Positions 43,382 through 53,114 of a stretch of DNA of 64,000 bases are shown piece by piece. The DNA is taken from assembly GCA_015065085.1 (NCBI GenBank), contig SVQW01000011.1:34711-98710 (forward strand), read 5' to 3'. Both the position numbers and the translations under genes were made by a program. The first letter of the stretch is position 1. Every line of letters begins with the position of its first letter. Origin of the DNA: Oscillospiraceae bacterium. Its GTDB lineage: Bacteria > Bacillota > Clostridia > Oscillospirales > SIG627. The notes below the pieces were generated by a model, which saw only the letters and a program-made list of their open reading frames with translations, was not told where the DNA came from and did not search any database.

Positions 43382-43972
43382 ATGTATCTTGATAAGCCTG
43401 TTATAGTAGAGGGCAAGTATGATAAAATAAAGCTTTCCTCGGTTATTTCCTCGCCCATAATAACCACCGACGGATTTAATCTTTTCAATAATGCCGAAAA
43501 ATCCGCTCTTATCAGAAAGCTGGCGCAAAACGGCGGTGTGATAGTAATAACCGACAGCGACGGTGCGGGAAAGGTTATACGCGGTAAGATTAAGAATATT
43601 GCCGCGGGCTGTCCCGTTGAAAACATATATATTCCGCAGATCAAGGGTAAGGAAAAGCGCAAGACTCATGCCTCCAGGGAGGGCTATCTGGGTGTCGAGG
43701 GCATGGATACCGTACTGCTGGAAAGCCTTTTGCAAAAGTATATTTCAAAGAGCGGGAAAGACGGCAGAATGCTTACCAAAACCGACCTGTATGAGTTGGG
43801 GCTGAGCGGGGGAGAAAACTCCAAAAATCTGCGCTGTATGGTATGCCGTGAGCTGGATTTGCCACATGATATGAGCGCCAACGCGCTTATGGAGGCGGCA
43901 AACCTTTTGTACTCTTACGAATTGTTTATACAAACGGTAAAAAAAGTGTTAACATCGATTGACAACCGCTGA
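43382..43972 (+). CDS. Toprim-domain protein, RNase M5-like (DUF4093)
   Basis: This 196-residue protein has the Toprim acidic motifs PVIVEGKYDKIKL and VIVITDSDGAGK, followed by the DUF4093-type C-terminal half. RNase M5, which matures 5S rRNA, has the same architecture and length, but the specific RnmV pattern (EGRDD) reads EGKYD here, so the substrate is less certain. It abuts holA. The ATG at 43382 gives a better RBS distance than the ATG at 43379 directly before it. Confidence 0.78.
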   Translation: MYLDKPVIVEGKYDKIKLSSVISSPIITTDGFNLFNNAEKSALIRKLAQNGGVIVITDSDGAGKVIRGKIKNIAAGCPVENIYIPQIKGKEKRKTHASREGYLGVEGMDTVLLESLLQKYISKSGKDGRMLTKTDLYELGLSGGENSKNLRCMVCRELDLPHDMSANALMEAANLLYSYELFIQTVKKVLTSIDNR

Positions 43973-43987
43973 AATTTGTGGTACAAT
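43959..43987 (+). promoter_or_regulatory. Promoter of the yicC operon
   Basis: TTGACA at 43959-43964 and TACAAT at 43982-43987 have a 17-base spacer. The -35 lies inside the end of the Toprim gene. Confidence 0.85.
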
Positions 43988-44029
43988 AACATGATAGAAT
44001 ACTATCCGTTTTGAAAGGTAATAATATAT

Positions 44030-44908
44030 ATGCTTAAAAGTATGACGGGCTACGGACGCGCCCGTAAGGAAATTTCGGGATATGACGTGTGCGTGGAGAT
44101 ACGCTCGGTCAATAACCGTTATCTTGATGTGAATGTACGGTGCCCGAGAGCTTACGGCTTTCTTGAAGATAAGCTGAAAAAGCTTCTGGGTGAATATACT
44201 ACACGCGGCAAGGCGGATATTTTTGTTACGGTGGACAAAATATCGGGAAGCGGTGCGGCGGTTACTTATGATAGGGATTTGCTGGAAAGCTATCTGGGTG
44301 TGCTGCGTGAAATTCAGAATAACTACTCTCTGCGTGATGATATAAGCGTCTCAAGCGTTGCACAGTACCGCGACATCTTCAACCAGACCAAGGAGGAAGA
44401 GGACGACGAGGCGGTGCGCGAGGCGGTGCTTGCTACCGCAAAGGAAGCCTTTGAGGACTACAACGCAATGCGTGCGGCAGAGGGTGAGCGTCTGTGCCAA
44501 AACATGCTCGAAAAGCTTGATTTTATAGAGCAAAAGCGTGTTGAGGTTGAAAAGCTTGCTCCCAACGCGGTCAATGCGTACCGTGAAAAGCTGACCGAAA
44601 AGATAACCGAGCTTGTGGGTGCGGCAAATATAGACCCTGCCAGAATACTTACCGAGGCGGCAATTTTTGCCGACAGAGTTGCTACCGACGAAGAAACAAC
44701 ACGCCTTTCCAGCCATATAAAGCAGTTTAAGGCAATACTTTCGGGTAAGGAGCCCTCGGGACGAAAGCTGGATTTTCTTACACAGGAGCTTAACCGTGAG
44801 ATAAATACCATCGGCTCAAAGGCGAATGACATTGAAATTTCACAGATAGTTGTGGATGTAAAGAGCGAAATCGAAAAAATACGCGAGCAGATTCAGAATG
44901 TGGAATAA
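44030..44908 (+). CDS. yicC: YicC family endoribonuclease-like protein
   Basis: This 292-residue protein starts LKSMTGYGRARKEISGYDVCVEIRSVNNRYLDV and ends KAILSGKEPSGRKLDFLTQELNREINTIGSKANDIEIS, both family hallmarks. YicC proteins are reported to be RNA-cleaving, linked to RNA decay. It opens the long conserved operon that continues with remA and gmk. AAAGG precedes the ATG. Confidence 0.93.
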   Translation: MLKSMTGYGRARKEISGYDVCVEIRSVNNRYLDVNVRCPRAYGFLEDKLKKLLGEYTTRGKADIFVTVDKISGSGAAVTYDRDLLESYLGVLREIQNNYSLRDDISVSSVAQYRDIFNQTKEEEDDEAVREAVLATAKEAFEDYNAMRAAEGERLCQNMLEKLDFIEQKRVEVEKLAPNAVNAYREKLTEKITELVGAANIDPARILTEAAIFADRVATDEETTRLSSHIKQFKAILSGKEPSGRKLDFLTQELNREINTIGSKANDIEISQIVVDVKSEIEKIREQIQNVE

Positions 44909-44917
44909 GGTAAAGAT

Positions 44918-45184
44918 ATGAGAATGATAAGCATAGGCTTCGGAAATCTTGTCTCGGCAGAGCGAATTGTGTCGGTCATAACTCCTGACTCAGCGCCTCT
45001 GAAAAGACTTGTTCAGGATGCCAAGGACAGCGGACGTGCGGTGGATGCCACCTGCGGACGCAAAACACGCGCAGTTATTATCACTGACAGCGAGCACGTT
45101 ATACTTTCCGCACTCAGCGCAGAAACGGTAGTTGAGCGTATTGAGGGCACTTCCTCAAAGCCCACCTCGGAGGTGCAGGCATGA
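44918..45184 (+). CDS. remA: Extracellular matrix regulator RemA (DUF370)
   Basis: This 88-residue protein belongs to DUF370. It begins [20 protein letters not shown] and contains [20 protein letters not shown], both strongly conserved. In Bacillus subtilis RemA is a DNA-binding activator of matrix genes and osmoprotection genes. Here its role is inferred; the position between yicC and gmk is the usual one. It overlaps gmk by ATGA. Confidence 0.93.
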   Translation: MRMISIGFGNLVSAERIVSVITPDSAPLKRLVQDAKDSGRAVDATCGRKTRAVIITDSEHVILSALSAETVVERIEGTSSKPTSEVQA

Positions 45185-45807
45185 GTAAGATAATCGTAGT
45201 GTCGGGCGCCGCGGGAAGCGGAAAGGGCACGGTGCTTAAAGAGGTTTTTGCCATGTCGGAAAAAATCCGCCTGTCGGTTTCCTGCACTACCCGTAAAATG
45301 CGACCCGGCGAACAGCACGGAGTTAATTATTACTATATCAGCGAAGAAGAATTCAGGGACCGCCTTGAAAAAGGGGATTTTATTGAGCATATAGAGTACT
45401 GCGGAAATATGTACGGCACATCCCGTTCTTATGTTGAAAAAATGCGTGACGAGGGATGCGATGTGGTGCTTGAAATAGAAACCGTGGGTGCCCACAATGT
45501 TATGAAGTATTTTCCCGACTGCATATCAATATTTCTTGCTCCCCCTACATACACTGTACTGGAGCAGCGTCTGCGTGACCGCGGAACGGAAACGGAGCAG
45601 AAAATAACCGAAAGGCTGGAGCGCTCAAAAGAGGAATTACCCACTGCGGTGGATTACGATTACCTTGTTATTAACCGCGACGGCGGTATAATGCAGGCGG
45701 CGCAGGCAGTTTTCGATGCTGTGAACGGCTGTGCCCGTGAGAGCGATATAATGTTCAGCGACAAAACAAAAATAAAAGAATTTATAAACACGTTTCTTAA
45801 TAACTAG
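45181..45807 (+). CDS. gmk: Guanylate kinase
   Basis: This 208-residue enzyme converts GMP and ATP to GDP and ADP. The P-loop [11 protein letters not shown] and the GMP-binding motifs [21 protein letters not shown] are clear, as are YGTSRSYVE and [14 protein letters not shown] ([15 protein letters not shown]) segments. It overlaps remA by four bases and is followed by rpoZ after 13 bases. Confidence 0.97.
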   Translation: MSKIIVVSGAAGSGKGTVLKEVFAMSEKIRLSVSCTTRKMRPGEQHGVNYYYISEEEFRDRLEKGDFIEHIEYCGNMYGTSRSYVEKMRDEGCDVVLEIETVGAHNVMKYFPDCISIFLAPPTYTVLEQRLRDRGTETEQKITERLERSKEELPTAVDYDYLVINRDGGIMQAAQAVFDAVNGCARESDIMFSDKTKIKEFINTFLNN

Positions 45808-45820
45808 GAGGAAATAATAC

Positions 45821-46093
45821 ATGATTTATCCGTCTATTGATGAACTTTCCAAAAATCGTTACAATCGCTATATGCTTTGCATTGCTACCGCAAAGTGTGC
45901 AAGAAGTGTTACCGAAAGATACTGCGAGCAGAAAGAGGAAGCGATACGCACCAAGGATGATAAGCAGCTTACCAAGCTGGTATCTAACACCGAAAAGCCC
46001 GTAAAGACTGCTATAAATCTGCTTCATGCCGATAAATATAAGGTAATTCTCTCCGGCGAAAAGAAAACCGAAGAAACAGCCCATGAAGAATAA
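45821..46093 (+). CDS. rpoZ: RNA polymerase omega subunit
   Basis: This 90-residue protein resembles omega: MIYPSIDELSKNRYNRYMLCIATAKCARSV matches the conserved N-terminal helix with its (A)TAKRAR-like motif (here ATAKCAR), and KPVKTAINLL matches the second conserved block. It supports assembly of RNA polymerase. The gmk-rpoZ-priA order is typical. AGGAGG precedes the ATG. It overlaps priA by 11 bases. Confidence 0.9.
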   Translation: MIYPSIDELSKNRYNRYMLCIATAKCARSVTERYCEQKEEAIRTKDDKQLTKLVSNTEKPVKTAINLLHADKYKVILSGEKKTEETAHEE

Positions 46094-48560
46094 TACCTTT
46101 TATAAGGTGGGTGTGTATATACTGGATCAGGTATATACCGCCGATATTGCATATACTTATAAAGCCTCCTCCGAAAAAGCCACGGGTATCTTTGCGGGTA
46201 CTCTTGTAGGGTTGCCCTTCGGTGGAGGCAATCGTCTTGTTTACGGCATCGCAATAAACCGTCCCGTTGATGAAATTCCGCCGGAAGAACAGTCAAAATA
46301 CAAGGAAATAGAGGCTGTTGTGGACAGCCGTTATGCACTTACCGAGGAAATGATGGGGCTTTGTGCTTACATCAAACAGCAGGTGCTTTGCACCTTTGGT
46401 GAGGCGGCAGCTCTGTGTCTTCCCAAGGGGCTTGAAATCAAAACCGAGGAGTTTTATACCAAGGGCGAAAGGTATCATAAATTCAGCGAATATCTGTGTA
46501 CCGTTGCCGACCCGTCGGAGTTCAAGGAGCTTTCGGCGCTTTTTGAGGAGCTGGAAAACAAGGGCGATGCGATATGCGAAAGCTCTGCCGTTTCGTCGGC
46601 GGTAAGCAAAAAGATTGTTAAAAAGAACACTCGTCTTGTTTACAATGTCAACGAACGAACCGAAAAGCACGTAAAGCTCATTTCACCCGAAATTGCCGAT
46701 AAAATACTCGGAAAAACCACCCGAAAAAATCACGATAAGTACGAAAAGGTGGTAAATTATCTGAAAAACGCAGAAAATAACAGTGCACGTATCGGGCTTC
46801 TTTCGGCAATTTACAGCGTACCGCCCAGTGTTTTTTCCACACTGGAAAAGAACTGTGCAGTCAGTATTTACCGTCAGCCTCTTTACCGTGATGCATCGGT
46901 TAACTATTCCTGTGAGCCGTCGGGCAAAAGCTTCAATCTTTCACCTGCACAAAAAACGGCGTACGATGCACTGGAAGCGCTTTATGACAGCGGTGAGGCG
47001 AAGGCGGCATTGCTTTATGGTGTTACGGGAAGCGGAAAAACGGGCGTTATACTGAATCTGTGCGATAAAGCTCTGTCAGAAGGCAAAAGTGTTATATATC
47101 TTGTGCCCGAGATTTCCCTTACAGGTCAGACCGCACGGCTTATGTTCGAGCGTTACGGCGACAAAGTTGCTATAATGCATTCCGCACTTTCTCAGGGCGA
47201 AAGACATGACGCGTGGTGTGCTGTCAAAAACGGAGAAAAAAGGATAATACTGGGTACACGCTCAGCAATATTTATGCCCTGCCGTGACCTTGGACTGATT
47301 GTTATAGATGAGGAGCAGGATGACAGCTATAAGTCGGATACTGCCCCTAAATACCATACCCGTGATATTGCCCGTTTTCGCTGTGCATCAAATAAGGCAC
47401 TTATGCTTCTTGCCTCGGCAACGCCCTCGGTGGAAAGCTTTTACAAGGCGCAGGAGGGGATATATTCTCTTGTCCGCCTTGATGAAAGATATGGCGATGC
47501 GGTACTGCCCGATGTTATAATCCAGGATATACGTGAGGATTTGGAGGAAAAACCCGACAGGCTTATCGGAAAACGTCTGCGTGAGGAGCTTGAAAAAAAT
47601 CTCAATGACTCAAAGCAGTCGGTGCTTTTTATCAACCGACGGGGCTTTAACAGCTTTATTTCCTGCTCTTCCTGCGGAGAGGCGGTGAAATGCCCCAACT
47701 GCAGTGTTACACTGACGGTGCACGGCAACTCAAAGCAGAAGCTTATGTGCCATTACTGCGGATATACATTGCCCTATCCCAAGGAATGCCCTTCCTGCGG
47801 CTCACCTCATCTCAGCCGTCACGGAAGCGGCACGGAAAAGCTGGAGGCGGAGCTTCATGAGCTGTTTCCCGCGGCGCGTGTGGTACGAATGGATGCGGAC
47901 AGTACCTCGGAGAAGAATTCGCATCAGCGTATTCTGGGCGAATTCGGAGAGGGCGGTGCGGATATACTCATTGGAACGCAGATGGTGGCTAAGGGACATG
48001 ATTTTCCTGCTGTTACGCTGGTGGGTGTAATACTTGCGGAAAATTCTCTTTACATTTCCGACTTCCGTGCCAACGAACGCACCTTCAGCCTGCTCACCCA
48101 GGTAATAGGACGTGCAGGCAGAGGAAGCGACAAAGGCAGAGCGGTGATACAGACGCTTGTTCCGCTTCATGAGATTTTTCCGCTTGCGGCACAGCAGGAT
48201 TACGATGAGTTTTATAAAGGGGAAATTGCCGTACGCCGTGCGGTGGGCTTTCCGCCGGTGTGCGATCTTTGCGTCGTCACACTGCACTCATCAAACGAAT
48301 CTCAGCTTTTGAAGGACTGCGCAAAGCTGGAAAAATATTTATCCTCGGAGCTTGAAAAATCGGATTGCAAAATGATGGTTTTCGGTCCCATGGATGCCCC
48401 GATATACAAAATGCGAAACATTTACCGACGCCGTTTTATAATAAAATTCAAGAACAACAAGAACTCAAGAGAATTGTTCAACAAAATTTTAATGACGTTC
48501 ACAAAGACTTTAAATAAAGATGTTAAACTGACATTGGATATAAATCCCACGGTAATATAA
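46083..48560 (+). CDS. priA: Primosomal protein N' (replication restart helicase PriA)
   Basis: This 825-residue helicase rescues stalled replication forks. Walker A is GVTGSGKTGV. The zinc module has the eight-cysteine pattern CSSCGEAVKCPNC, CHYCG and CPSCGS. Motifs IGTQMVAKGHDFPAVTLVGV and VIGRAGRG are typical. Motif II reads DEEQD rather than the usual DEEH. The N-terminal DNA-binding domain is preceded by an 11-base overlap with rpoZ. coaBC, which often lies between rpoZ and priA, is absent here. Confidence 0.95.
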   Translation: MKNNTFYKVGVYILDQVYTADIAYTYKASSEKATGIFAGTLVGLPFGGGNRLVYGIAINRPVDEIPPEEQSKYKEIEAVVDSRYALTEEMMGLCAYIKQQVLCTFGEAAALCLPKGLEIKTEEFYTKGERYHKFSEYLCTVADPSEFKELSALFEELENKGDAICESSAVSSAVSKKIVKKNTRLVYNVNERTEKHVKLISPEIADKILGKTTRKNHDKYEKVVNYLKNAENNSARIGLLSAIYSVPPSVFSTLEKNCAVSIYRQPLYRDASVNYSCEPSGKSFNLSPAQKTAYDALEALYDSGEAKAALLYGVTGSGKTGVILNLCDKALSEGKSVIYLVPEISLTGQTARLMFERYGDKVAIMHSALSQGERHDAWCAVKNGEKRIILGTRSAIFMPCRDLGLIVIDEEQDDSYKSDTAPKYHTRDIARFRCASNKALMLLASATPSVESFYKAQEGIYSLVRLDERYGDAVLPDVIIQDIREDLEEKPDRLIGKRLREELEKNLNDSKQSVLFINRRGFNSFISCSSCGEAVKCPNCSVTLTVHGNSKQKLMCHYCGYTLPYPKECPSCGSPHLSRHGSGTEKLEAELHELFPAARVVRMDADSTSEKNSHQRILGEFGEGGADILIGTQMVAKGHDFPAVTLVGVILAENSLYISDFRANERTFSLLTQVIGRAGRGSDKGRAVIQTLVPLHEIFPLAAQQDYDEFYKGEIAVRRAVGFPPVCDLCVVTLHSSNESQLLKDCAKLEKYLSSELEKSDCKMMVFGPMDAPIYKMRNIYRRRFIIKFKNNKNSRELFNKILMTFTKTLNKDVKLTLDINPTVI

Positions 48561-48588
48561 TGAATTTAATAACTGAAAGGTATACATT

Positions 48589-49125
48589 ATGGCAATACTT
48601 ACAATAGTAAAAGAGGGCGACGATATACTCCGTAAAAAATCCCGCCCCGTAGAGGAAATAACTCCCAGAATAATAACCCTGCTCAACGATATGTACGAAA
48701 CTCTTACCGATGTGGGAGGTGCTGGTCTTGCGGCAGTACAGGTGGGTGTATTAAGACGTCTTTTTATCGTCATTGACGAGGACGGAAAGCTTTATGAGCT
48801 TATAAACCCTGAAATAGTTTCTGCGGAAGGTAAGCAGGAGGAGATGGAAGGCTGTCTTTCTCTGCCGGGCAAATGGGGATATACCGAGCGCCCCGCAAAG
48901 GTTACCATACGCGGACTGGACAGAAACGGTGTTATGCAGACCTACACCGGTGAGGGACTTCTTGCCCGCGCATTCTGCCATGAAAACGACCATCTTGACG
49001 GCATAATTTACACCGACAAGGCAACCCATATGCTCACTCAGGAGGAGCTGGAGGAATTGGAAGCCGAGCAAAACCGCGAAGAACGCCGTGCAAGACGTCT
49101 GAGAAAGCATGGAAGGAATGATTGA
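48589..49125 (+). CDS. def: Peptide deformylase
   Basis: This 178-residue metalloenzyme removes the formyl group from new proteins. Motif I is GAGLAAVQVG, motif II EGCLSLP and motif III CHENDHLDG, giving the Cys and two His metal ligands and the catalytic Glu. Motif I has Val in place of the usual Pro-Gln run neighbour (AAVQ versus AAPQ). GAAAGG precedes the ATG. Its stop lies two bases before the chosen fmt start. Confidence 0.96.
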   Translation: MAILTIVKEGDDILRKKSRPVEEITPRIITLLNDMYETLTDVGGAGLAAVQVGVLRRLFIVIDEDGKLYELINPEIVSAEGKQEEMEGCLSLPGKWGYTERPAKVTIRGLDRNGVMQTYTGEGLLARAFCHENDHLDGIIYTDKATHMLTQEELEELEAEQNREERRARRLRKHGRND

Positions 49126-49126
49126 T

Positions 49127-50068
49127 TTGAATATACTTTTTATGGGTACGCCCGATTTTGCTTCCGCTTCTCTGGAAGCCATAGCACAGCGTTATTCGGC
49201 GCAAAATACCGTAACGGTTGTCACCTCTCCCGACAAGCCCAGAGGACGCTCCATGAAAATGTCCTTTTCGGCGGTAAAGGAGTCTGCGCTGAAACTGGGA
49301 ATTGAGGTGTTTCAGCCCGAAAACCTTAAAAAAGAGAATTTTGAAGAAACGCTCAACACCCTTAATCCCGATATTATCGTTGTAGCGGCTTACGGAAAGA
49401 TACTGCCCGAATATGTTTTGAATTACCCCAAATACGGTTGTATCAATGTTCACGCATCTCTTTTGCCCGAGTACCGCGGTGCCGCTCCCATAAACCGCTG
49501 TATCATAGACGGAAAAACACAAACGGGAATTACCATCATGAAGATGGAAAAGGGACTTGATACGGGTGATATATTAATGGCTGAAAGCACTCCCATAGGC
49601 GAGGACGAAAATGTGGGACAGCTTTTTGACCGCCTTACAGAGATGGGTGCAAGAATGGCGGTTCAAGCCATCGAAAAGCTTGTTAACGGTGAGCTTACCC
49701 CGGTAAAGCAGGACGATGCTCTTGCAACCTACGCCGCAAAGCTTGATACCGAAACCCAAACAATAGATTTTTCCCGCGATACCGTAAGTATACGCAATCT
49801 TATAAGGGGGCTCAGCCCCTATCCTGCCGCTCTCACAAAGCATGAACAGAGCGGTAAAATAGTAAAAATATTCTCCGCACGTATAAGTGATGAAAAATAC
49901 CCCGATGCGGTTTTTGGAGAGATTGTGTCTCTTAACAAATCGGTGGGGGTCAAGTGCGGTGACGGAGTTCTTCTTGTGGATGAGCTTGCCATGGAGGGCT
50001 CCAAACGCATGAGCGCCGTGGATTTCATCAACGGAAGAAAGGTTTTGAAAGGGGACAGATTTATCTAA
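49127..50068 (+). CDS. fmt: Methionyl-tRNA formyltransferase
   Basis: This 313-residue enzyme formylates initiator Met-tRNA with 10-formyl-tetrahydrofolate. The hallmark NILFMGTPDFASASL, the catalytic block NVHASLLPEYRGAAPI and the GITIMKMEKGLDTGDIL stretch are clear. I choose TTG at 49127, because GGAAGGA lies 9 bases upstream and the protein then begins (M)NILFMGTPDFA like its relatives. Two in-frame ATG codons upstream (49109, 49118) overlap the def end; the second directly touches the RBS. def-fmt is the standard pair. Confidence 0.92.
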   Translation: MNILFMGTPDFASASLEAIAQRYSAQNTVTVVTSPDKPRGRSMKMSFSAVKESALKLGIEVFQPENLKKENFEETLNTLNPDIIVVAAYGKILPEYVLNYPKYGCINVHASLLPEYRGAAPINRCIIDGKTQTGITIMKMEKGLDTGDILMAESTPIGEDENVGQLFDRLTEMGARMAVQAIEKLVNGELTPVKQDDALATYAAKLDTETQTIDFSRDTVSIRNLIRGLSPYPAALTKHEQSGKIVKIFSARISDEKYPDAVFGEIVSLNKSVGVKCGDGVLLVDELAMEGSKRMSAVDFINGRKVLKGDRFI

Positions 50069-50767
50069 ATGCCGTTCTTTTATATGGACTACTGGTATGT
50101 TATACTTGTTATTCCCGCAGTGATATTTTCTCTTATTGCTCAGGGAATGGTAACATCTACTTTCAACAAATATTCGAAAATTATGGGCAGACGCGGTATT
50201 ACGGGTGCGGATGCCGCACGCAGAATACTGGATGCCAACGGTTTAAGACACATCCGCATAGAGCCGGTCAGCGGAAATCTCACTGACCACTTTGACCCAA
50301 AGGCAGGAGTAATCCGCCTTTCCGAAAGCGTGTACGGCTCCACCTCGGTGGCGGCGATAGGAGTTGCATCCCACGAGGCGGGTCATGCTGTTCAGCACGG
50401 TGTGGGATATTTTCCCATAAAGGTGCGTACCGCTATTGTTCCTATTTGCAATATCGGTTCAAATCTTGCAATGCCTCTTGTGATACTGGGGCTTTTACTC
50501 AGCTTCGAGGGGCTTGCAATGCTGGGCGTTATGCTTTTCGGACTTGCGGTAGTGTTTCAGCTTGTTACACTCCCCGTTGAGTTCAATGCCAGCCGGAGGG
50601 CGCTGAAAATAATAGATGACACCGGTATGCTGGACGACAGTGAGCTTAAAGGCTCCAAAAAGGTGCTTACCGCCGCGGCTATGACATATGTTGCGGCAAT
50701 GGCGGTTGCGCTGGCTAACTTTTTAAGACTTTTATTCATTGTTACGGGACGGAGCAGAAGAGACTGA
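50069..50767 (+). CDS. YugP-type neutral zinc metallopeptidase
   Basis: This 232-residue membrane protein has the zinc protease motif ASHEAGHAVQHG, an N-terminal helix (YVILVIPAVIFSLIAQGMV) and two more helices (about 115-165 and 205-225). It matches the PF04298/YugP family, which is conserved in this Firmicutes operon. Its substrate is unknown. It lies directly against the fmt stop and overlaps rsmB by TGATG. Confidence 0.9.
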   Translation: MPFFYMDYWYVILVIPAVIFSLIAQGMVTSTFNKYSKIMGRRGITGADAARRILDANGLRHIRIEPVSGNLTDHFDPKAGVIRLSESVYGSTSVAAIGVASHEAGHAVQHGVGYFPIKVRTAIVPICNIGSNLAMPLVILGLLLSFEGLAMLGVMLFGLAVVFQLVTLPVEFNASRRALKIIDDTGMLDDSELKGSKKVLTAAAMTYVAAMAVALANFLRLLFIVTGRSRRD

Positions 50768-52077
50768 TGGCTGAACAGATAACTGCACGCAGATTGGCAT
50801 TTCACTCACTTCTGAAATGCCACAGAGATAAAAAATATTCAAATATCGAGCTTGACAGCGTAATCAGCAAAAATAAGCTTGATCCGCGTGAGCGTGCGCT
50901 TCTTACCGCATTGGTTTACGGCGTTATCGAAAAGCGCATAACGCTGGATTTTATAATTTCCCGTCTTTCTTCAAGACCTCTTGATGACATTGTTCCTGCG
51001 GTAATGACGGCACTTGAAATGGGTATTTATCAGATACTTTATTTTGACCGCGTGCCGGACAGTGCCGCTTGCAACGAAAGTGTGGAAATAGCAAAAAAGA
51101 CGGCAGGAAACGGCGCGGCTAATTTTGTAAACGCACTGCTTCGCGAAACGGTGCGCCGTAAGGACAGTATTTTTTCTCTTTTCGACGGACTTGAAGAAAA
51201 CGAGCGCATGAGTGTGGAGTATTCGGTTCCCGTGTGGATGGTGAAGCTTTTCACAAATTGCTACGGCAGAGAAAAAGCGGTGGAAATACTTCAGGCGTTC
51301 GGCGGTAAGTCGTACATGACACTTCATGCAAACACGCTTAAAATCACCCCCCAACAGCTTACCCAAAGGCTTGAAGCCGACGGGATAAAGGCGGTTTGCC
51401 GTGAGGATGTAAAAAGCGCCGTTGAGCTTATGCAGAATGTTCCCATTACCGCACTTTCGGGCTATGAGGGACTTTACTTTATTCAGGATGCAGCAAGTCA
51501 GCTTGCGGTGCAAAAGCTGGGTGCAAAGCCGGGGGACACAATAATAGACTGTTGTGCCTGCCCGGGCGGAAAGAGCATTGCCTGCGCACTGGATATGAAT
51601 AACAGCGGAAAAATATTATCCATGGACTTGCACAAAAACAAGCTTTCACTTATCGAAAAAAGCGCAGGTCTTATGGGAGTAGACATCATAACAACTCTTG
51701 AACACGACGGCACACAGCCACTTGACGAATATATCGGCAAGGCTGATAAGGTAGTGTGCGACGTGCCCTGCTCGGGACTTGGTGTCGTACATAAAAAGCC
51801 CGATATACGCCATAAATCTCCCGAGGATATAGCACGCCTTCCTCAGACGCAAAAGAAAATTCTTGCCGCTTCGGCGCAGTATCTTAAAGTCGGCGGACGT
51901 CTCCTTTATTCTACCTGCACGCTGAATAAGGCGGAGAATGAGGATATAACGGATGAGTTTTTAAGCGAAAGCCCCTCATTTAAAAGAATTTTCAGCACCA
52001 CTTTGTTCCCTGTGCTTAAGGATGAGATGGTGCAAAACGATGGATTTTATATAGATGTACTTGAAAGGGTTATGTGA
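50767..52077 (+). CDS. rsmB: 16S rRNA (cytosine-967-C5)-methyltransferase RsmB
   Basis: This 436-residue enzyme has an N-terminal NusB-like RNA-binding domain (RRLAFHSLLKCHRDKKYSN, ALVYGVIEKRITLDFII) and a C-terminal methyltransferase domain. SAM-binding is seen in IDCCACPGGKS, and the two catalytic cysteines in DVPCSGLGVVHK and YSTCTLNKAEN. It overlaps the protease gene by one base (TGATG). Confidence 0.95.
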   Translation: MAEQITARRLAFHSLLKCHRDKKYSNIELDSVISKNKLDPRERALLTALVYGVIEKRITLDFIISRLSSRPLDDIVPAVMTALEMGIYQILYFDRVPDSAACNESVEIAKKTAGNGAANFVNALLRETVRRKDSIFSLFDGLEENERMSVEYSVPVWMVKLFTNCYGREKAVEILQAFGGKSYMTLHANTLKITPQQLTQRLEADGIKAVCREDVKSAVELMQNVPITALSGYEGLYFIQDAASQLAVQKLGAKPGDTIIDCCACPGGKSIACALDMNNSGKILSMDLHKNKLSLIEKSAGLMGVDIITTLEHDGTQPLDEYIGKADKVVCDVPCSGLGVVHKKPDIRHKSPEDIARLPQTQKKILAASAQYLKVGGRLLYSTCTLNKAENEDITDEFLSESPSFKRIFSTTLFPVLKDEMVQNDGFYIDVLERVM

Positions 52078-52081
52078 CTTT

Positions 52082-53107
52082 ATGGATTGCCGTAAGGACA
52101 TAAAAAGCCTTCTGCTCAGTGAATTGCAGGAGGATTTTATCAGTCAAAAAATTGAGAAGTACCGTGCGGCACAGGTTTATTCCTGGCTGTATAAGGGCGT
52201 GGATGATTTTGACGATATGAAAAATCTTCCGGTGACGCTTCGCCAAAAGCTGGATGAAAACTATTATATAGAAAAGCTTACCGTCAAAAAAAAGCTGGTG
52301 TCAAAAATAGACGGCACCACAAAGTTCCTTTTTGAAACACGCGACGGAGAGCATGTTGAAAGTGTCCTGATGCATTATGAGCACGGGGATTCGGCTTGCA
52401 TATCCACACAGATAGGCTGTAAAATGGGTTGTACCTTCTGTGCCTCCAGCCATCTGGGCTTTGCCCGAAATCTGACACCGTCGGAAATGCTCAGCCAGAT
52501 AGATATGATAAGCCGTGAGTGTAACTGCCGTGTGTCAAATGTTGTGCTGATGGGAATAGGCGAGCCGCTGGACAATTACGATAATGTGATAAAGTTTCTC
52601 AGATTGCTTAATGCTCCCGAGGGTTTTAATATAGGTTACCGTCACATTTCGCTTTCAACCTGCGGACTTTGTGAAAAAATAGGACAACTGGCAGAGGAAA
52701 AGATGCCGCTTACCCTTTCAATTTCACTTCATGCCCCCTTTGACGAAATGCGTACAAAAATGATGCCTGTCAACAAGAAATATAACATAAACAAGCTTAT
52801 GGATGCCTGTCGCAGCTACCTTGAGGTAACAGGACGGCGGATTTCCTTTGAATACGCACTGATAGGCGGAGTTAACGACAGTGCCGAGTGCGCCGAAAAG
52901 CTGGCATCATTACTTAAGGGCATGCTTTGCCATGTAAACCTCATACCCGTCAACACCGTCAAGGAAAGCGGATATGTAAGCAGTACAAATCAGAAAGAAT
53001 TTATTTCCGTTTTGGAAAAACGCGGTATAAACGTTACCGTGAGGCGCAGAATGGGCGCCGATATAGAGGCCGCGTGCGGTCAGCTGAGAAGGAAAACGGA
53101 GGGTTAA
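52082..53107 (+). CDS. rlmN: Dual-specificity RNA methyltransferase RlmN
   Basis: This 341-residue radical SAM enzyme methylates C2 of A2503 in 23S rRNA and of A37 in some tRNAs. The cluster motif is CKMGCTFCASS. Other motifs are VLMGIGEPLDNYDNV, SLHAPFDEMRTKMMPVNKKY and the C-terminal resolving Cys in DIEAACGQL. I start at ATG 52082 (MDCRKD); GAAAGGG lies about 13 bases upstream, a rather long spacing, and a longer start inside rsmB is possible. The length fits the family. Confidence 0.95.
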   Translation: MDCRKDIKSLLLSELQEDFISQKIEKYRAAQVYSWLYKGVDDFDDMKNLPVTLRQKLDENYYIEKLTVKKKLVSKIDGTTKFLFETRDGEHVESVLMHYEHGDSACISTQIGCKMGCTFCASSHLGFARNLTPSEMLSQIDMISRECNCRVSNVVLMGIGEPLDNYDNVIKFLRLLNAPEGFNIGYRHISLSTCGLCEKIGQLAEEKMPLTLSISLHAPFDEMRTKMMPVNKKYNINKLMDACRSYLEVTGRRISFEYALIGGVNDSAECAEKLASLLKGMLCHVNLIPVNTVKESGYVSSTNQKEFISVLEKRGINVTVRRRMGADIEAACGQLRRKTEG

Positions 53108-53114
53108 TATAAAA

